Assembly (NCBI RefSeq): GCF_946151055.1
Contig: NZ_CAMGYZ010000005.1
Coordinates: 124,001 to 188,000 of the forward strand
Reading direction: 5' to 3'
DNA length: 64,000 nt
DNA from: Bacillus sp. Marseille-Q3570
GTDB taxonomy: Bacteria > Bacillota > Bacilli > Bacillales > Fictibacillaceae
Made by a program: the position numbers and the translations under genes. Below are positions 50,338 through 59,574 of the stretch, one piece after another (the first letter of the stretch is position 1; each line of letters opens with the position of its first letter). The notes beneath the pieces were generated by a model that saw only the letters and a program-made list of their open reading frames with translations, ran no database searches and was not told where the DNA came from.

Positions 50338-52224
50338 ATGAAGATTGGAATAATCTCACCTTCTATAGAGTTTACAAGAATTGCAGAAGAAGTAGCGAAA
50401 CAAACGAACATACCCGTCTATATAAAACAGGGTGCTTTAAAAAGAGGATTGACCAAGGCAAAGCTTTTAATTGAACAATATGGCGTATCAGTCATTATTG
50501 CTCGTGGTGCTACTGCAGATTTTCTTGATGAAAAGCTTTCGATTCCTGTTATAAAAATAAAAGTTAATGGCTTCGATCTCTTGAAAACGTTCAATGAGGC
50601 AAAACAATTAGGAAACAAAATTGTGTTCATTGATTCTAAAGAGAACACACAAAAGTATGACCTTAAATTATTGGAAGAGTTGTTCTCGATTGAAATCATA
50701 CTCAGGCAATATAAAGATGAGCAGGATATTACGAATCATATAAGAGATGTCGCAGATAGCAAGATCGCCAGTGTGATTGTTGGAACTGCTGACTGCTTGG
50801 CGAACACCGCTGTTAAGAAAGGAATAAAATCTTATGTTGTAGATTCGGCTCGGGAGGCCATACTAGATGCTATCAATCAAGCTGTCGAAACTTATTCGCT
50901 TTATGAAAAAGAAAAATTAAGGCAAGCACATTTAGAAACGATCATATCATCAGCGTTTGAAGGGGTCATAGCCACTAGCCAGGATGGCCGTATTTCAATT
51001 TATAATAACATTGCAGAAAAAGTGATCGGACTTAATTCTAGTGAAGTGATAGGAAGAAATCTAGATAAAATCCATCATCCATTCTTAAAAAAATTATATG
51101 GTGATGGAGATACGGTTGAAAAGAAAATTGTTGGATTAGGTAATCAAAGATATGTGGTCAATAGGGTTCGATTGGAAGAAGATAATAAGAGCTTTGTCAT
51201 TACTTTTCAGGAAGTAAATAAGTTAGTGGAATTGGATGGGAAGCTGAGGAGACAGCTTCAAAGTAAACGTTTTTATGCGAAGCATACATTCAATGATATC
51301 ATCTATGAAAGCAATTTAATGAAGAAGACCATTACGATAGCGAAACAGTTCAGTAAATCAGAGAGCAGTATTTTTATTCATGGTGAAAGTGGTACAGGAA
51401 AAGAATTGATGGCTCAAAGTATACATAATGAGAGTACGAGAAGGGATGGGCCGTTTATTGCAGTGAATTGTGCTGCTTTACCAAAAGAGCTTTTGGAAAG
51501 TGAATTGTTTGGATACGAGGAAGGGGCATTTACAGGCGCGAAAAAGGGTGGCAAACCGGGTTTGTTTGAAATGGCTCATCAAGGAACGCTTTTTCTAGAT
51601 GAAATGGGAGAATTGTCCCTGGATCTACAATCAAGGCTGCTAAGAGTCTTGCAGGAAAAAGAAGTGATGAGGATAGGGGGAGAAAAGATCATCCCAGTGA
51701 ATGTCCGTGTGATTTCTGCTTCCAACAAAAATTTAAAACAACTTGTTTCGGATAAAAAATTCAGAGAAGATCTTTACTATCGATTGAACATCCTGCAAAT
51801 TAAATTACCTCCTCTTAGAGATCGGAAAGATGACTTGATCCCATTGATAAACCACATCCTCCATAAAAACAATTCAACTATTAATCTGCTTGATAAAAAA
51901 ATCATGGATGAATTGCTTGCTTATGATTGGCCTGGGAATATAAGAGAATTAGAAAATGTTTTAGAGCGTATCATCGTGATGCAAAATGTTTTATCAGAGG
52001 ATTTAAAGGATGTCATATTCGACGATCATACCCAAATATCGAGAAGTAATCGACCAACTATAGAAGTCAATATAGGTTCTATGAAGGATATGGAAGGAGA
52101 AATAATCCGCAACCTATATGAAAAATACGATGGAAACAAACAAGAAGTTGCACAACTATTAGGGGTAAGCCGAACGACGATTTGGAAAAAGATAAAAGAA
52201 AATAATGAAGACCTTATGGCATAA
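50338..52224 (+). CDS. Sigma-54-dependent activator with PrpR_N sensor
   Basis: A 628-residue enhancer-binding protein. Residues 1-190 match PrpR_N propionate-type sensors, 195-300 form a PAS domain and 315-545 an AAA+ domain with GESGTGKE (Walker A), the sigma-54 contact loop GAFTGA and FLDEMGEL (Walker B). A Fis-type helix-turn-helix (NKQEVAQLLGVSRTTIWKKI) ends the protein. It should activate the -24/-12 promoter at 52335 just downstream. The inducer is probably an acid or acyl-CoA of the pathway encoded next. Confidence 0.93.
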   Translation: MKIGIISPSIEFTRIAEEVAKQTNIPVYIKQGALKRGLTKAKLLIEQYGVSVIIARGATADFLDEKLSIPVIKIKVNGFDLLKTFNEAKQLGNKIVFIDSKENTQKYDLKLLEELFSIEIILRQYKDEQDITNHIRDVADSKIASVIVGTADCLANTAVKKGIKSYVVDSAREAILDAINQAVETYSLYEKEKLRQAHLETIISSAFEGVIATSQDGRISIYNNIAEKVIGLNSSEVIGRNLDKIHHPFLKKLYGDGDTVEKKIVGLGNQRYVVNRVRLEEDNKSFVITFQEVNKLVELDGKLRRQLQSKRFYAKHTFNDIIYESNLMKKTITIAKQFSKSESSIFIHGESGTGKELMAQSIHNESTRRDGPFIAVNCAALPKELLESELFGYEEGAFTGAKKGGKPGLFEMAHQGTLFLDEMGELSLDLQSRLLRVLQEKEVMRIGGEKIIPVNVRVISASNKNLKQLVSDKKFREDLYYRLNILQIKLPPLRDRKDDLIPLINHILHKNNSTINLLDKKIMDELLAYDWPGNIRELENVLERIIVMQNVLSEDLKDVIFDDHTQISRSNRPTIEVNIGSMKDMEGEIIRNLYEKYDGNKQEVAQLLGVSRTTIWKKIKENNEDLMA

Positions 52225-52230
52225 GTGTTT

Positions 52231-52266
52231 AGGGACTGTTCAATTTTTGAACAGTCCTATTTATTT
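52231..52266 (+). terminator. Terminator after the activator gene
   Basis: AGGGACTGTTCA pairs with TGAACAGTCCT, followed by ATTTATTTT. Confidence 0.85.
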
Positions 52267-52334
52267 TCTGAACACAATATAAGAAATTAAAATTCAGAAA
52301 AATCAAAAATGTTATTTTGTCGGTTTTTATAAAG

Positions 52335-52352
52335 TTGGCACGGAACTTGCAT
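52335..52352 (+). promoter_or_regulatory. Sigma-54 (-24/-12) promoter
   Basis: TTGGCACGGAACTTGCAT matches the consensus TGGCACG-N4-TTGCA. GG (52337-52338) and GC (52349-52350) have the required spacing. It lies 40 bases before the crotonase start and directly after the gene for a sigma-54 activator. Confidence 0.92.
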
Positions 52353-52391
52353 TTGATAAAAGTGAATAAAAAAATCAGGAGGTTTTTTATT

Positions 52392-53372
52392 ATGACTAAA
52401 GTTTCCACGAAAGATCATTTTTTAAGCCCAACACAACCTGAAGATACGGAATTTGAGAAAGTCATCTATGAAAAGAAAGATGGGATTGCGACAGTAACGA
52501 TTAACCGTCCAGAAGTTTATAATTGTCTGAACTTCCAAACGTTGAGAGAAATGACAAGGGCGTTCGAACTTGCATCCTGGGATGATGAGGTAGGGGTAGT
52601 CGTTCTTACTGGTGCTGGCGATAAAGCGTTTTGTACAGGGGCTGATATGAAAGAACAGAATAATGAAATACTTGATCGTCCAAGGAACTATTGGAAATGG
52701 ATGGGCGCTTTCATTGAAGCACATGAAAAGCTGAAAAATATAGGTAAACCTACAATCGCTCGTTTGAATGGTATTACTGTTGGTGGTGGTAATGAATTCA
52801 ATATCAATTGTGACCTGGCAATTATGGCTGATCATGGTTATATCAAACAAGTTGGGAACTCACATGGGAGTGTAGCTGCTGGAGGTGCAACCCAATGGCT
52901 TCCTTTGATCGTTGGTGATCGTAGAGCAAGAGAAATTCTTTGGTTGAATGAAGACGTTTCACCGGACAAAGCATTAGAATGGGGGCTTGTTAACGAGGTT
53001 GTTCCATATGAAGAACTTGATGATGCCGTTCAAACAATGGCTAAGAAACTCCTTAATAAATTGCCTGAATGTGTACGCTATACGAAAGAACAAACGAACT
53101 TCTGGCGTAACCTTTCTTTTGGTCTGACAGTCCAACATGCTCGTGATTGGTTATCGGTACACACAGGTACTTATGAAACGTATGAATCAATGAGGGCATT
53201 TAGTGAAAAACGGAAACCTGACTATGAAAAAATTCGACAAAGAGCAGCATCGGGTGGTTCTTCAGAGCATTTATGGGGGGCTCCGATGTTAGAGTGCGAC
53301 TCATGTGGCACAAAGGATATACCTGAATATTTCAATCACTGCGGAGTTTGTGGAGGACCATTAAGCAAATAA
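52392..53372 (+). CDS. Crotonase-family enzyme with C-terminal zinc ribbon (BadI/MenB/Oah-like)
   Basis: A 326-residue enoyl-CoA hydratase-fold protein. Oxyanion-hole motifs: AFCTGADMKEQ near residue 78 and NGITVGGGNEFNINCDLAI near residue 124. The segment GNSHGSVAAGGATQWLPLIVG near residue 153 resembles ring-acting crotonases (MenB, BadI, 6-oxocyclohexene-carbonyl-CoA hydrolase) more than simple hydratases. An extra tail carries two CxxC knuckles (CDSCG near residue 302, CGVCGG near residue 318), a probable zinc ribbon. ATG 52392 follows CAGGAGG. It is the first gene after the sigma-54 promoter. Confidence 0.85.
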   Translation: MTKVSTKDHFLSPTQPEDTEFEKVIYEKKDGIATVTINRPEVYNCLNFQTLREMTRAFELASWDDEVGVVVLTGAGDKAFCTGADMKEQNNEILDRPRNYWKWMGAFIEAHEKLKNIGKPTIARLNGITVGGGNEFNINCDLAIMADHGYIKQVGNSHGSVAAGGATQWLPLIVGDRRAREILWLNEDVSPDKALEWGLVNEVVPYEELDDAVQTMAKKLLNKLPECVRYTKEQTNFWRNLSFGLTVQHARDWLSVHTGTYETYESMRAFSEKRKPDYEKIRQRAASGGSSEHLWGAPMLECDSCGTKDIPEYFNHCGVCGGPLSK

Positions 53373-53380
53373 GCTTCAAA

Positions 53381-53430
53381 AGGGTGACTTAAGCAGGAAT
53401 GCGCAGGGACAATGCTGCAGAAGTCACCCT
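53381..53430 (+). other. Stem-loop between the first crotonase gene and atoE
   Basis: AGGGTGACTT (53381-53390) pairs perfectly with AAGTCACCCT (53421-53430), with an inner GCAG/CTGC stem. AT-rich DNA but no T-run follows. It may set a higher level for the first gene of the operon. Confidence 0.75.
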
Positions 53431-53458
53431 CTAATAAAAACGAAAGTGTGGGGGATTT

Positions 53459-54835
53459 ATGAAACTTTCTCGTTCCGAAGCAGTTGCAAATTGGTATAGT
53501 CGGTATTTTCCTGATGCTTTGATTTTCGCTTTAATATTGACGGTTCTTGCTATGGTGTTAGGTGTCATATTCACCGATAGCTCCCCAATCGGTGTTCTTG
53601 ATCATTGGTTTGAAGGTATTCCATGGTTGTTCACCTTTGCATTCCAATTGATGTTCACTTATGCTGCTGCTCTTGTTTTGGTTGATACGCCAGTTGTACA
53701 AAAATATATCAAAAAAATGGCTGCTATTGTTAAAACGCCGATGGCTGCCTATATCTCAACAGGAATCATTGGTGCTGTAACATCTTTCATCGGTTGGTAC
53801 ATCGGTCCTATCGTTACGGCGATTTTTGCAAGATCCTTGGGACAACAGATTAAAGGAGTCGATTATCGCCTCATATCTGCAATTGCGTATTCTTCTTTTA
53901 CCATTTCACTTACCGGTATCTCTGGCTCTATTCCACTATTCGTTGCAACAGAAGGTCAATTCACTGAATTGATGGGAGGATTAGTCAGCTTAGAACAAAC
54001 CACCTTTTCTACATTAAACCTCGTTTCTTGTCTTCTGATCGTAGTTATTACAACAATTGTTTTCTACTTTATCGCAAAAAACAAAAAAGAAATTGTAACC
54101 TTCAATGATCTAGCTATTCAATCCAATGAGGAAATTGCTGCAAGCGCAGAACCATTACCTGAGGACGATTTTGTACAGCCTGCAATGGAGAAATCCTTTG
54201 CTGAAAAAATAAATACATTCAGACCTGTGATTTTAGTAGTCGGGTTGATTGGATTGTTATACCTGATCATTTATTTTGCAAGAAATGGCCTGGGTGGTCT
54301 GAATTTGAACACGGTTGCGGTCATCGCTCTAGTAATGGGACTGCTTGTTCAAAAAGATGCTATGAGTTATGCCCAATCTTTCACAAAGAACTTGATTGCA
54401 ACAGGTTCGATCGGATTACAGTTCCCTCTATATGGCGGAATTGCATCCATTCTAGTAGGTACAGGGCTTGCGACAATTGCAACGGAAGCAATTGTAAGTT
54501 TTTCAACAGAAGCAACGTTTCCCATTCTTACTTTCTTTATGTCTGGTGCTATTAATATGTTTGTTCCATCAGCAGGATCTCAGTTTACGGCAACTGCACC
54601 ATTTTTGATTCCAGCTGGTGAAGCATTAGGTGTAGAGTTACAAAGAACAATCATGGCGATCACTTATGGGGATATCTGGACAAATTTGATTCAACCATTC
54701 TGGGCTTTATTATATTTCCCGATCTTAGCAGTCGGAACTCGCTTGAGAGTTAGAGACTTTATGGGCTACTGTCTACCTATTTTATTGGTAGTAGGTTTGA
54801 CCTGGATCATTTGCCTTTCTGTACTACCGGTATAA
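53459..54835 (+). CDS. atoE: AtoE-type short-chain fatty acid transporter
   Basis: A 458-residue membrane protein with about 11 hydrophobic segments, matching the AtoE family. YFPDALIFALILTVLAMVLG near residue 16 and the C-terminal FMSGAINMFVPSAGSQFTATAP near residue 361 are characteristic. It probably imports the small carboxylic acid that is activated by the ligase encoded next. Confidence 0.9.
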   Translation: MKLSRSEAVANWYSRYFPDALIFALILTVLAMVLGVIFTDSSPIGVLDHWFEGIPWLFTFAFQLMFTYAAALVLVDTPVVQKYIKKMAAIVKTPMAAYISTGIIGAVTSFIGWYIGPIVTAIFARSLGQQIKGVDYRLISAIAYSSFTISLTGISGSIPLFVATEGQFTELMGGLVSLEQTTFSTLNLVSCLLIVVITTIVFYFIAKNKKEIVTFNDLAIQSNEEIAASAEPLPEDDFVQPAMEKSFAEKINTFRPVILVVGLIGLLYLIIYFARNGLGGLNLNTVAVIALVMGLLVQKDAMSYAQSFTKNLIATGSIGLQFPLYGGIASILVGTGLATIATEAIVSFSTEATFPILTFFMSGAINMFVPSAGSQFTATAPFLIPAGEALGVELQRTIMAITYGDIWTNLIQPFWALLYFPILAVGTRLRVRDFMGYCLPILLVVGLTWIICLSVLPV

Positions 54836-54871
54836 AAACGGCAACCTTGAATCTATAAAGGAGGTACAAAT

Positions 54872-56281
54872 GTGGAAATTCCATATTATTATAAATCTTT
54901 AGACTGGGACAAACTCGTTTCTGAATATGAACCCCCTCAAGAATATATGGAAGGCGCATGGCTCTGGGGTCGAGAGAAAATCGAAAAAACGCAGTTAAAA
55001 AGGTTGAAAGAAACATTAGAACATGGAGCTAAAATTCCTTTCTTCCAAAAACTATGGGAAAAACATGATTTCACTCCATCTGATGTTCAATCATTGGAGG
55101 ATATGCATAAGATTCCAATCTATACGATTGATGATATTCGTGAAAGCATTGACCGGAATCCCCCGTTTGGGGATTATCAAAGATATTCTTTTAAAGACGC
55201 TCAACACACGCCTTTACGGTTTTATACAAGTGGCGGAACTACAGGTACACCACGCCCGACTATCTATTCGCAGTGGGATCGCGAGGTAGGAGCAATCTTA
55301 AGTGCACGAACATTCCACCTGCAAGGGATCAGACCCGGAGATGTTGTCATGAATGCGTGGGCTTATTCGACACATAATGCAGCATGGATCATGGACCATG
55401 GCATGTGGCATTGGCTCGGTGTTACACCAATCACAACTAGTACAGGTAATGTAACACCGACTCATAAACAAGTTGAATTAGCGAAGACATTTGGTGCAAC
55501 CTCTATCATTGCTACATCTGATTATTTGTTACACATAGCTGATACAGCAGAAAAAATGGGGTATGACCTCAAAAATGATTTCAACTTCACATCACTCTTG
55601 GCATTTGGGGATACAGCACCTGTAGAAGAAAAATTTGGGGTTCCAGTTTATGATTCCTATGCGTTTCATGAGGTTCAATATGTAGCTGCAGAATGCCCAG
55701 CAAAAAATGGGTTGCACATTTTTGAAGACGCTTTCATAGTTGAGGTTGTTGACTTTGAAACTGGAAACCCTGTACCACCAGGACAAAGAGGAAATATTGT
55801 CGTAACGGCACTTTATAAAACTGGAACACAGCAGATTCGTTATAACATTCAAGATATAACTGCTATGTATGAAATAGAAAAATGTGAGTGTGGAAGCTGG
55901 CATCGAAAAATAAATTACTTCCAAGGACGAAGCGATACAATGGTCAAATTGAGAGGAGTGAATGTGTGGCCAGAAGCTTGTGGAAAAATCATTGCTCAGC
56001 AACCAGAAACGAATGGTGAATATTTCTGTTATATAGAACGGTTAAAGAAGGTTGGCAAGTCTGAAAGAGATGAAATGACAATCATGGTAGAGCCTTCTTC
56101 AGAAAGTGTCAGTCATGCTCAACTTCAAGAAATGCTAGTCGAAAAATTGAAGCAGCAACTTGGAGTCAAAATCAATGTTGAAATCGTGCCTATAAATTCT
56201 CTTGAACAATATACAGGCAGAGGACATAGAGCAAAGTTGAAACGATTTGATGACAGGCGTCCTAAGGAGGTGACTGTGTGA
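54872..56281 (+). CDS. Phenylacetate-CoA-ligase-like acyl-CoA synthetase
   Basis: A 469-residue AMP-forming ligase of the PaaK branch. The ATP motif is YTSGGTTGTPRPTIYS near residue 115, and the C-terminal GRSDTMVKLRGVNVWP near residue 350 matches the A8-type hinge. Starts at GTG 54872 after AAAGGAGG and overlaps the next gene by 4 bases (GTGA). It activates the imported acid to its CoA thioester; the acid could be aromatic or alicyclic. Confidence 0.87.
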   Translation: MEIPYYYKSLDWDKLVSEYEPPQEYMEGAWLWGREKIEKTQLKRLKETLEHGAKIPFFQKLWEKHDFTPSDVQSLEDMHKIPIYTIDDIRESIDRNPPFGDYQRYSFKDAQHTPLRFYTSGGTTGTPRPTIYSQWDREVGAILSARTFHLQGIRPGDVVMNAWAYSTHNAAWIMDHGMWHWLGVTPITTSTGNVTPTHKQVELAKTFGATSIIATSDYLLHIADTAEKMGYDLKNDFNFTSLLAFGDTAPVEEKFGVPVYDSYAFHEVQYVAAECPAKNGLHIFEDAFIVEVVDFETGNPVPPGQRGNIVVTALYKTGTQQIRYNIQDITAMYEIEKCECGSWHRKINYFQGRSDTMVKLRGVNVWPEACGKIIAQQPETNGEYFCYIERLKKVGKSERDEMTIMVEPSSESVSHAQLQEMLVEKLKQQLGVKINVEIVPINSLEQYTGRGHRAKLKRFDDRRPKEVTV

Positions 56282-57309
56282 AAACAGTCATTTTAGAAGA
56301 GCATGGTTCTGTCGATCAGTTGAAAATCCATTCTGTGAATCTAAAGTCAAAACTGCAAGCAGATGAGGTAAGGATCAATGTGAAATACTGCGCTCTTAAC
56401 CATTTGGATATATGGTTAAGAAGAGGCGGGAATGGAGACAAATTAAATCTTCCGAGGATACCAGGCAGTGATATTGCTGGTATTGTTGTGGAAAAAGGTG
56501 ATGCAGTAAATCACTTGGAAATTGGAAACGCTGTATTGGTTTACCCAGGTACAAGCTGCGGTCATTGTTCTGCGTGTATGAAAGGCTTTGAATCCCAATG
56601 TTATGATTTCAAGGTTGTAGGTTATAACGTCGATGGGGGATATACCGAGTATATCACCGTATCCTCCATGAATGTATTATCGGTTTCTTCGGAGCTTTTG
56701 GAAAAATGGGCAGCCGTTCCGATATCTTATATTACGGCTTGGAATGCCCTCATTACGAAAGCGAAGTTAAATGCTAATGATACGGTAGCGATCTGGGGTG
56801 CCACAGGTGGACTAGGATTGTCCGCCGTACGTATTGCACAAGGCATTGGAGCCAAAGTAATTGCAATTGTAGGATCTGATGATAAAGCGGAATTTTTAAA
56901 TAGAGTTGGGTTTGAAGGGGAAGTCGTGGTCAGATCTGAAAGGCTTACAAAAGACATCCGTAAGTTAACTGATAACAAAGGCGTTGATGTTGTTCTCGAT
57001 CATGTCGGCAAAAAAACATGGTCTTCAAGTTTAAAAATGTTGAAACGAGGGGGAAGGTTGGCTTTTTGCGGAGTGACAACAGGCGCGATCGCTGAAACGG
57101 ATCTACGCTATATTTTCGGTAAACAACTGACAATAACCGGGACGTGGATGGGAAATCGATCGGACTTCGTAGCGGTGATCGATTTCCTGAAATCCAGGCC
57201 ACATCTACTTCCTTATATTTATCAGATCATCAACTTAGAGGAGGTTGGCGAAGCCCATTCACTAATGGAACAAGGAAACCATATAGGAAAAATATTATTA
57301 AGAATCTAG
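56278..57309 (+). CDS. Zinc-type medium-chain alcohol dehydrogenase/quinone reductase
   Basis: A 343-residue MDR protein. Structural-zinc cysteines are seen in SCGHCSACMKGFESQC near residue 93. The nucleotide motif WGATGGLGLSAVRIAQ lies near residue 173. The N-terminal catalytic-zinc Cys is retained in YCALNHLDIW. GTG start coupled to the ligase gene with AAGGAGG 7 bases before it. It probably oxidises a hydroxyacyl-CoA or related alcohol in the pathway. Confidence 0.87.
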   Translation: MKTVILEEHGSVDQLKIHSVNLKSKLQADEVRINVKYCALNHLDIWLRRGGNGDKLNLPRIPGSDIAGIVVEKGDAVNHLEIGNAVLVYPGTSCGHCSACMKGFESQCYDFKVVGYNVDGGYTEYITVSSMNVLSVSSELLEKWAAVPISYITAWNALITKAKLNANDTVAIWGATGGLGLSAVRIAQGIGAKVIAIVGSDDKAEFLNRVGFEGEVVVRSERLTKDIRKLTDNKGVDVVLDHVGKKTWSSSLKMLKRGGRLAFCGVTTGAIAETDLRYIFGKQLTITGTWMGNRSDFVAVIDFLKSRPHLLPYIYQIINLEEVGEAHSLMEQGNHIGKILLRI

Positions 57310-57325
57310 TGAAAGGAGAAGGAGT

Positions 57326-58213
57326 ATGACCCAAAACCTATTGGTAATTGGATCTGGGATTATGGGAAGAGGCATTTGTTACGCAGGTGCTGTAGGTGGG
57401 TTCAAAGTAACCTTACAGGATATCTCAGAACAGGCACTGGTTAATGCAAAAAATGAAATAGACTCGATTTTAAGGAAAGGTGTAGATAGAGGCAAACTGA
57501 CTTTACAAGAAGAGGAAGGTGCAAAGGGGCGGATTTCCTATACTTCTGATTTGCTTAATGCTACTAAGTTGGTAGATTTTGTGATTGAGGCGGTCCCAGA
57601 AAATATCGAAATCAAAAAAGATGTTTTTACAAAGTTGGATTCAAACTGTCCTCCCCATACGATACTAGCCTCCAATACATCCACCATGAGCCCGACTGAG
57701 CTAGGTTCTTTTACAGATAGGCCGGACAAAGTCATTGCCATGCACTTTTTCAATCCAGTTCATAAAATGAAACTCGTAGAAATCATCAGAGGGTTGGAAA
57801 CCAGCGATGAAACATGTAGGCATGTGGAAGACATTGCTAAGCATATGAAAAAAGAGACCGTATTAATCAATGAGTTTCCTGGATTTGTCACTAGTAGAAT
57901 AAGTAGTCTGGTAGGAAACGAAGCTTTCAATATGTTGATGGAAGGAGTAGGGACCCCAAAAGAAATTGATCGCGCCATAGAATTAGGTTTGAATTATCCT
58001 ATGGGGCCATTCAAGCTAGGCGATTTGGTAGGACTGGATACTAGATTGAAAAATTTAGAATACCTCCATAAAACACTAGGGGAACGATTTCGTCCTAGTC
58101 CATTGCTAATCAAATATGTGAAAGCAGGGCGACTTGGAAAGAAAACCGGAAAAGGGGTATATGACTATCAAAGCGAGGGGCAAATGGATGAATCTAAACT
58201 ACTTGTTAATTGA
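57326..58213 (+). CDS. 3-hydroxyacyl-CoA dehydrogenase
   Basis: A 295-residue Hbd/PaaH-type dehydrogenase. The NAD motif GSGIMGRGICYAGAVGG lies near residue 8. The catalytic His-Glu pair is in AMHFFNPVHKMKLVEIIRG near residue 138, and EFPGFVTSRI near residue 188 is typical. AAGGAGAAGGAG precedes the ATG. It oxidises a 3-hydroxyacyl-CoA, downstream of one of the two crotonases. Its end overlaps the next gene by 26 bases. Confidence 0.92.
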   Translation: MTQNLLVIGSGIMGRGICYAGAVGGFKVTLQDISEQALVNAKNEIDSILRKGVDRGKLTLQEEEGAKGRISYTSDLLNATKLVDFVIEAVPENIEIKKDVFTKLDSNCPPHTILASNTSTMSPTELGSFTDRPDKVIAMHFFNPVHKMKLVEIIRGLETSDETCRHVEDIAKHMKKETVLINEFPGFVTSRISSLVGNEAFNMLMEGVGTPKEIDRAIELGLNYPMGPFKLGDLVGLDTRLKNLEYLHKTLGERFRPSPLLIKYVKAGRLGKKTGKGVYDYQSEGQMDESKLLVN

Positions 58214-58964
58214 TATTTCAGATTCCATTGCCACAATTACAATCAATCGCCCGGAGTTTCGTAATTCTATGGACGTTGATAGTTGGGAAGAATTACGTGA
58301 AACAGTTAGAATATTAAATAGAGATGAAAACGTTAGAGCAATCATTATCACAGGTGCTGGAGATAAGTCGTTTGCATCTGGTGCTGATATCAATTGGATC
58401 AAACATCGTAAACCATTAGATATTTATGATGCTGCTGTCCAAGATGTATTATTAGAGCTTTATAAATCCTACAAACCTGTTATTGCAGCAGTGAACGGTT
58501 ATGCGCTTGGCGGCGGATGTGAATTGATGGTTGCTTGTGATTTCAGAATTGTTAGTGATCGTGCAAAAATGGGGCAGCCAGAAATTAATTTAGGTATTCT
58601 TCCTGCAGGAGGTGGCACGCAACAATTAACAAAGCTGATCGGGCTTCAAAATGCTAAAGATTTAATTTTAACTGGAAAGATCATTGATGCAAAGGAAGCA
58701 TATCGGATAGGATTAGTAAATGAAGTTGTTGAGCATGAGGCTCTTATGAATAGAGTTCATGAACTTGCAGCCGATCTTGCAAAAAAACCACCAATTGCAC
58801 TTAAACTAGCAAAAATTGCATTGAATGAAAGTGCTACTGCAGACTTGTCCTCAGGGTTAGCATTGGAAAAATCACTACAGGCGATTTTGTTTGGGACAAA
58901 AGACAAAGTTGAAGGTACAGAAGCATTTTTTGAAAAACGTCAACCGAACTTTGTTGGAGAATAA
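58188..58964 (+). CDS. Enoyl-CoA hydratase
   Basis: A 258-residue crotonase. Motifs: SFASGADINWI near residue 63, the catalytic Glu region NGYALGGGCELMVACDFRI near residue 103 and PEINLGILPAGGGTQQLTKLIG near residue 131 with the second Glu. ATG 58188 lies inside the end of the preceding gene, 8 bases after GCGAGGGG; the longer frame to 58134 lacks a ribosome site. It hydrates an enoyl-CoA for the dehydrogenase encoded before it. Confidence 0.9.
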   Translation: MNLNYLLIDISDSIATITINRPEFRNSMDVDSWEELRETVRILNRDENVRAIIITGAGDKSFASGADINWIKHRKPLDIYDAAVQDVLLELYKSYKPVIAAVNGYALGGGCELMVACDFRIVSDRAKMGQPEINLGILPAGGGTQQLTKLIGLQNAKDLILTGKIIDAKEAYRIGLVNEVVEHEALMNRVHELAADLAKKPPIALKLAKIALNESATADLSSGLALEKSLQAILFGTKDKVEGTEAFFEKRQPNFVGE

Positions 58965-58970
58965 CTGACC

Positions 58971-58999
58971 ACCCCCCCTTAAATAAGGGGGGAGCTTTT
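58971..58999 (+). terminator. Terminator of the sigma-54 operon
   Basis: A C-rich arm ending in CCTT pairs with AAGGGGGG across AAATA, followed by AGCTTTTG. Confidence 0.8.
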
Positions 59000-59002
59000 G
59001 TT

Positions 59003-59305
59003 CGGGCATGTCGTCGCTGAAGAATATTCCTTTGCCTACGATTTCCTGCCCTGCTACAGAAAGGAGTACTGCAAGGTGCAATCGCCCCTTTAAAAGCAAA
59101 AACGATCTGGCCGCCGAAATGATCCAGGGATTTCCTTCCTCTGAAGAAGAACAAGTTTATCTCCTGATCGACAGCTTGTACACAAGCAGAAAGCTGGTGA
59201 CAACTGAAGCGAGATGCTCGGCAGCAAGTCGTGTATGCTTATCAAAAAGGGATCGCAATCACACCACTGAAAAAGGTGTTGGAAACCTTAAAGCTGACCG
59301 CGTAA
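59003..59305 (+). pseudogene. Remnant of an IS4-type transposase
   Basis: Translated pieces in different frames look like the end of a DDE transposase. LAAEMIQGFPSSEEEQVYLLIDSLYTSRKL (59107-59196) resembles the second-Asp region with its D-S-x-Y-T-S motif. After a frame change at about 59200, KRDARQQVVYAYQKGIAITP and a short tail to the TAA at 59303 resemble the C terminus. The intermediate half of the protein is missing. The element is dead. Confidence 0.5.
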
Positions 59306-59530
59306 AAAATCACGTTCATCCAAAACACTACCCTTTTGCTTTTTTAGTACTTGAATTAAAAAATACAAGACTCAAGACCTTAATTGTCTAGAAACAGTAT
59401 ATTTTTCACTTATCTTTATGTTCATATATCAGCTAAAGAAAAATTCCAATATGCTCGCTGGCACATAGGAATTTGGCATAAAAGGTATCTAAAATACATT
59501 TTTCTGATAAAATATTCACCTTATTAAGGG

Positions 59531-59571
59531 TAAAAAGACCTATACCCTGTAATGAGAACAAGATATAGGTT
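59531..59571 (-). terminator. Terminator of the minus-strand gene
   Basis: Read on the minus strand, ACCTATA pairs with TATAGGT, followed by CTTTTT. Confidence 0.65.
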
Positions 59572-59574
59572 ATT

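Noticed and set aside
52392-53372. Start of the first crotonase at the ATG-like codon at 52317
   Set aside because: That frame would begin upstream of the sigma-54 promoter; ATG 52392 has a proper AGGAGG.
58834-59154. Minus-strand frame over the terminator and transposase remnant
   Set aside because: Low-complexity and without a ribosome site; the plus-strand pieces look like transposase.
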